A stretch of 64,000 nt of DNA, taken from Thioclava electrotropha. Its GTDB lineage: Bacteria; Pseudomonadota; Alphaproteobacteria; Rhodobacterales; Rhodobacteraceae. Positions within the stretch are counted from its first letter, which is position 1. Every line of letters begins with the position of its first letter. Of this stretch, positions 61,224-64,000 are shown in pieces. The notes below the pieces were generated by a model. The model ran no database searches. It was not told where the DNA came from and worked only from the letters and a program-made list of their open reading frames with translations. Made by a program: the position numbers and the translations under genes. Where the stretch lies: assembly GCF_002085925.2 (NCBI RefSeq), contig NZ_CP053562.1, positions 786,001 through 850,000 on the forward strand, read 5' to 3'.

Positions 61224-62096
61224 ATGGCCGAGATACAGAAATCCTGGCGGGACGGGGCATTGCGCCTGTCGACCTTGCCTCTCTTGCTGCTGATGGGGCT
61301 GTTCTTCGTGATCCCGCTGATCATGACGGCGCTCCTGAGTTTTCAGGGCACGCAATACTATCGGCTTGTCTGGACCTGGGATCTGAAGGTCTGGACCGAC
61401 GTGTTCAGCCAAGTCCATTACTGGACGATCATGTGGCGCACCTTGACGATGGCGCTGGTTTGCACGGTGCTCTGCACCATCCTCGCGATCCCGATCGCCT
61501 ATGGCATGCTGCATCGCCTGTCGCGCTGGTCCGACCATATCACGCTGCTGATGGTGTTCGCCTTTCTCACCGACGCGGTCCTGAAGACCTTCGGTTGGGT
61601 GCTGTTTCTCGACCGCTCCGGCGTGCTGAACGGCACGCTCGAGGCGATCGGATTCCCACCGGCCGCGGTGAACGTGCTCTTCACGCCGAACGCGACGATG
61701 ATCGGCATGGTCTACAACCTGCTGCCCTATACGATCTTCACCATCGCGCTCTCCATGGCGCGGATCGATGGAGATCTGGTGCTCGCGGCACGTGACGCGG
61801 GCGCGTCCCGGCTGCGCGCCTTCATCGAGGTGACCTTGCCGCTTGCCAAGCCCGGTATCTGGGCCGGGGCGGTTCTGGTGTTCGTCCTCAGCCTCGGCGT
61901 GTTTCTCGAGCCGAAGGTGATGGGGGGCGGGACGTCCCCGCTCGCGGCGGAACTGATCCGCCAGAGTTTCGAGACCCGTGTGAACTGGCCCCTGGGGGCG
62001 GCGCTGACGCTCGTGCTGATCGTAATCGGGGCGGCGGCTTTGACGGTGGCTGGAGCGGTCGCGCTCTGGCAGGCGCGGAGGGGGGCGAATGACTGA
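61224..62096 (+). CDS. ABC transporter permease, PotB/PotH type
   Basis: This 290-residue permease has six hydrophobic segments. The EAA loop DGDLVLAARDAGASRLRAFI is followed by EVTLPLAKPGIWAG, as usual in PotB/PotH. Its end overlaps the next permease gene by eight bases. Forms the import channel with the following permease. Confidence 0.9.
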   Translation: MAEIQKSWRDGALRLSTLPLLLLMGLFFVIPLIMTALLSFQGTQYYRLVWTWDLKVWTDVFSQVHYWTIMWRTLTMALVCTVLCTILAIPIAYGMLHRLSRWSDHITLLMVFAFLTDAVLKTFGWVLFLDRSGVLNGTLEAIGFPPAAVNVLFTPNATMIGMVYNLLPYTIFTIALSMARIDGDLVLAARDAGASRLRAFIEVTLPLAKPGIWAGAVLVFVLSLGVFLEPKVMGGGTSPLAAELIRQSFETRVNWPLGAALTLVLIVIGAAALTVAGAVALWQARRGAND

Positions 62097-62922
62097 TCGC
62101 ATGGAAAAGCGAATTGCGGATGTCCTGCTTTACGGCTCCGTGTTCGCCGCGCTGATTTTCTTCTACATCCCGATCGCCACGCTGGTGCTGTTCTCCTTCA
62201 CCAAGAGCCGCTTCCTGTCCTGGCCGATCCCCGAATTCTCGACCCGTTGGTATGGCGAGTTGCTGGCGGATCGCGACTTCTGGTCCGCGCTTGGCAATTC
62301 GGCGCTTCTCGCGGTGCTCGCGACGGTCTTCGCGACGCTTCTTGGCATCGGAGGCGCCTTCGCCTGGAGCCGCTACAAGTTCCGCTTCCAGTGGGGCTTT
62401 CGTATCCTGACCTTCGCGCCGCTTTTGTTCCCGCAGCTTCTGCTGGGCGTCGTGATGCTCTTGTGGTTCTCGGTTCTGGCCGGCTGGCTGAACATGTCGC
62501 CCGGGCTTTGGTCCGCGGTGATCGGGCATGTCATCTACATCACGCCCTTCTGCATCGTGATCATCTCGGTGCAGATGCAGGGCTATGACAACACGCTCGA
62601 CTATGCCGCCGAGGATGCGGGGGCGACCCGCTGGCAGATCCTGCGGGAGATCACGCTTCCGCTGATCTGGCCGGGGATTTTCTCGGCCGCGATCTTCGCC
62701 TTCCTGCTATCGTGGGGGAATTTCTACATCACCTACAGCCTCTCGGGCTCGACGCGCACGCTTCCGACCTTCGTCTTCTCGGGGATCGCCGTGGGCTCGT
62801 CCCCGATCTACCCGGCCCTCGCCACGCTGACCTTCATCCCCGCCTTGGTATTGATCTTCGCCGTCGACAGGTTGCGCAAACGCGCCGCCCGTCGCCGCCT
62901 GAGCGCGATTGCCGAGAGCTGA
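62089..62922 (+). CDS. ABC transporter permease, PotC/PotI type
   Basis: This 277-residue permease has six hydrophobic segments. The EAA loop LDYAAEDAGATRWQILREITLPLIWPG is characteristic, and the start of the mature chain (VFAALIFFYIPIATLVLFSF) matches PotC. The ATG at 62089 overlaps the preceding gene; ATG 62101 is an alternative. Last transport gene before the alcohol dehydrogenase gene (21 bases). Confidence 0.9.
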   Translation: MTDRMEKRIADVLLYGSVFAALIFFYIPIATLVLFSFTKSRFLSWPIPEFSTRWYGELLADRDFWSALGNSALLAVLATVFATLLGIGGAFAWSRYKFRFQWGFRILTFAPLLFPQLLLGVVMLLWFSVLAGWLNMSPGLWSAVIGHVIYITPFCIVIISVQMQGYDNTLDYAAEDAGATRWQILREITLPLIWPGIFSAAIFAFLLSWGNFYITYSLSGSTRTLPTFVFSGIAVGSSPIYPALATLTFIPALVLIFAVDRLRKRAARRRLSAIAES

Positions 62923-62943
62923 TCACTTCGACAGGACCTTCCC

Positions 62944-64000
62944 ATGAGTGAATTCGATTTTGCGAGCCTCCACGCGCGCTGGAGTTTCCCGACGCAAGTC
63001 TGGTTCGGAGCTTGGCGCCTGTCCGATCTTCCGGCAGGTTTGGCGGAGATCGGTGCGACGGCACCGCTCCTGATCACCGACAGAGGTCTCGCCACGTCTT
63101 CGATCGCAACGCAGGCGCTGGAGATCGTGAAAGCTGCAGGCATGGAGCCCGGGTTTTTCCACGATGTGCAGCCGAACCCCACTGTGGAAAATGTCATGGC
63201 GGGACGGGAGATCTTGCGCAAAGGCGGCCATGATTGCGTCATCGCGCTTGGTGGGGGCTCCGCGATGGATGCTGCCAAGGCGGTCGCGATGATGGCGGGG
63301 CAGTCGCGCCCGCTGATGGATTTCGAAGATGTCGGCGACAACTTCCGGCGCGTTCAGACCGAGGGAATGGTGCCTGTCATCGCGATTCCGACAACGGCAG
63401 GGACGGGCTCCGAATTCGGCAGATCGTCGGTGATCACCGATACCCAGACCCATCGCAAGGTCATCATCTTCCACCCCGAGATGCTGCCGGAGCTGGTCAT
63501 CCTCGATCCCGAGCTGACCGTTGGCCTGCCGCCGACTTTGACGGCCGCAACCGGTATGGATGCGCTTTCGCATGCGCTCGAGGCGCTCTGTGCGCCGGGC
63601 TGGCACCCGATGGCCGATGGCTTGGCCCTGACTGCATTGAAGATGATCGACGGGGCCCTCGCGACGGCCTATTGGGAGCCCGAAAATCTGGAGGCGCGCT
63701 CGAACATGATCGTTGCCTCCGCGATGGCCTGCACGGCCCTGCAAAAGGGGCTCGGGGCGGTTCATGCCTTGGCGCATCCGTTGGGCGCGCGTTACGATGC
63801 GCATCACGGAATGCTCAACGCGGTGCTGATGCCCCATGTGCTCCGCTTCAACCTGCCTGCCGTGAGAGAGCAGATGGCGACGCTCGCGCATGAATTGCGG
63901 CTCGAGGGCGGCGATCCCGGCACGGCGGTTCTTGCCTGGCTCGAGGCGTTGCAGGCGCGCATCGACATGCCTTCGACGCTGAGCGAAATGGGCGTGAAGG
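62944..64000 (+). CDS. Iron-containing alcohol dehydrogenase, cut by the window end
   Basis: The visible 352 residues belong to the Fe-ADH (group III) family: nucleotide-binding GGGSAMDAAKAVA, then PTTAGTGSEFGRSSVITD, and metal ligands in TGMDALSHALEAL (Asp, His) and VHALAHPLGARYDAHHGMLNA (the two His of the C-terminal set). The frame is open at the right edge, so the C-terminal ~30 residues are missing. Following a gamma-glutamyl ligase and Pot-type importer, it likely oxidises the hydroxyl of an imported amino-alcohol, or of its glutamylated form. Confidence 0.9.
   Translation, partial: MSEFDFASLHARWSFPTQVWFGAWRLSDLPAGLAEIGATAPLLITDRGLATSSIATQALEIVKAAGMEPGFFHDVQPNPTVENVMAGREILRKGGHDCVIALGGGSAMDAAKAVAMMAGQSRPLMDFEDVGDNFRRVQTEGMVPVIAIPTTAGTGSEFGRSSVITDTQTHRKVIIFHPEMLPELVILDPELTVGLPPTLTAATGMDALSHALEALCAPGWHPMADGLALTALKMIDGALATAYWEPENLEARSNMIVASAMACTALQKGLGAVHALAHPLGARYDAHHGMLNAVLMPHVLRFNLPAVREQMATLAHELRLEGGDPGTAVLAWLEALQARIDMPSTLSEMGVK

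Overview
The window is a GC-rich chromosomal segment, most likely from an alphaproteobacterium of the Rhodobacterales/Rhodobacteraceae type. That placement is inferred from gene families and order (Pxp/KipAI operon, LuxR solos, glutamine-synthetase-like genes beside Pot-type transporters, AsmA, NqrB/RnfD-FNR fusion), not from a marker gene. No rRNA, tRNA, CRISPR array or prophage was seen. The only mobile-element trace is a transposase fragment at the left edge. Most genes sit in tightly packed catabolic or transport operons beside a dedicated regulator.

Layout. 1-83: IS5-type transposase fragment. 250-8254 (minus): eight-gene operon pxpA-accB-accC-pxpB-pxpC, TorT-like binding protein, sugar-type ABC ATPase and permease. 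It ends in a clear terminator and is read away from a LysR gene at 8480, with a LysR-type box between them. 9616: Glu/Leu dehydrogenase. 11171-15980 (minus): AcoR-like regulator, NTF2-flavin monooxygenase fusion and zinc alcohol dehydrogenase. 16419: AsmA. 18784-20735: uncharacterised AAA+ ATPase and metallophosphoesterase pair. 20916-22497: MAPEG protein, YegP-like protein, universal stress protein. 22701-26033: large autotransporter-like adhesin. 26285-33066 (minus): EamA transporter, GNAT, DUF1772, DUF4345, NmrA-like protein, two AraC regulators and an alpha/beta hydrolase. 33443: LuxR-type ligand-binding domain without a DNA-binding domain.

34404-37091: compact flavin electron-transfer module (FMN-binding protein, ApbE, NqrB/RnfD-FNR fusion). 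37224-41009: MtfA-like peptidase, YjhX-like protein, small ORFs and two MDR oxidoreductases. 41098-48474: second flavin/heme electron-transfer locus. Here a two-component system is divergent from a PepSY protein, cytochrome b, a second PepSY protein, a DUF2271 protein, a PepSY_TM-flavodoxin-FNR fusion and a second ApbE. Two operator-like sites of identical geometry precede the two PepSY genes.

48501-56563: LysR regulator divergent from a HAD phosphatase, a complete Dpp/Opp-type ABC importer and a metallophosphoesterase, which together suggest import and stepwise hydrolysis of a phosphodiester. 56596-64000: LuxR regulator divergent from a glutamine-synthetase-like ligase, a Pot-type ABC importer and an iron-type alcohol dehydrogenase cut by the window end, probably an amine or amino-alcohol pathway. 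In all three import operons a GC-rich hairpin lies just after the binding-protein gene.
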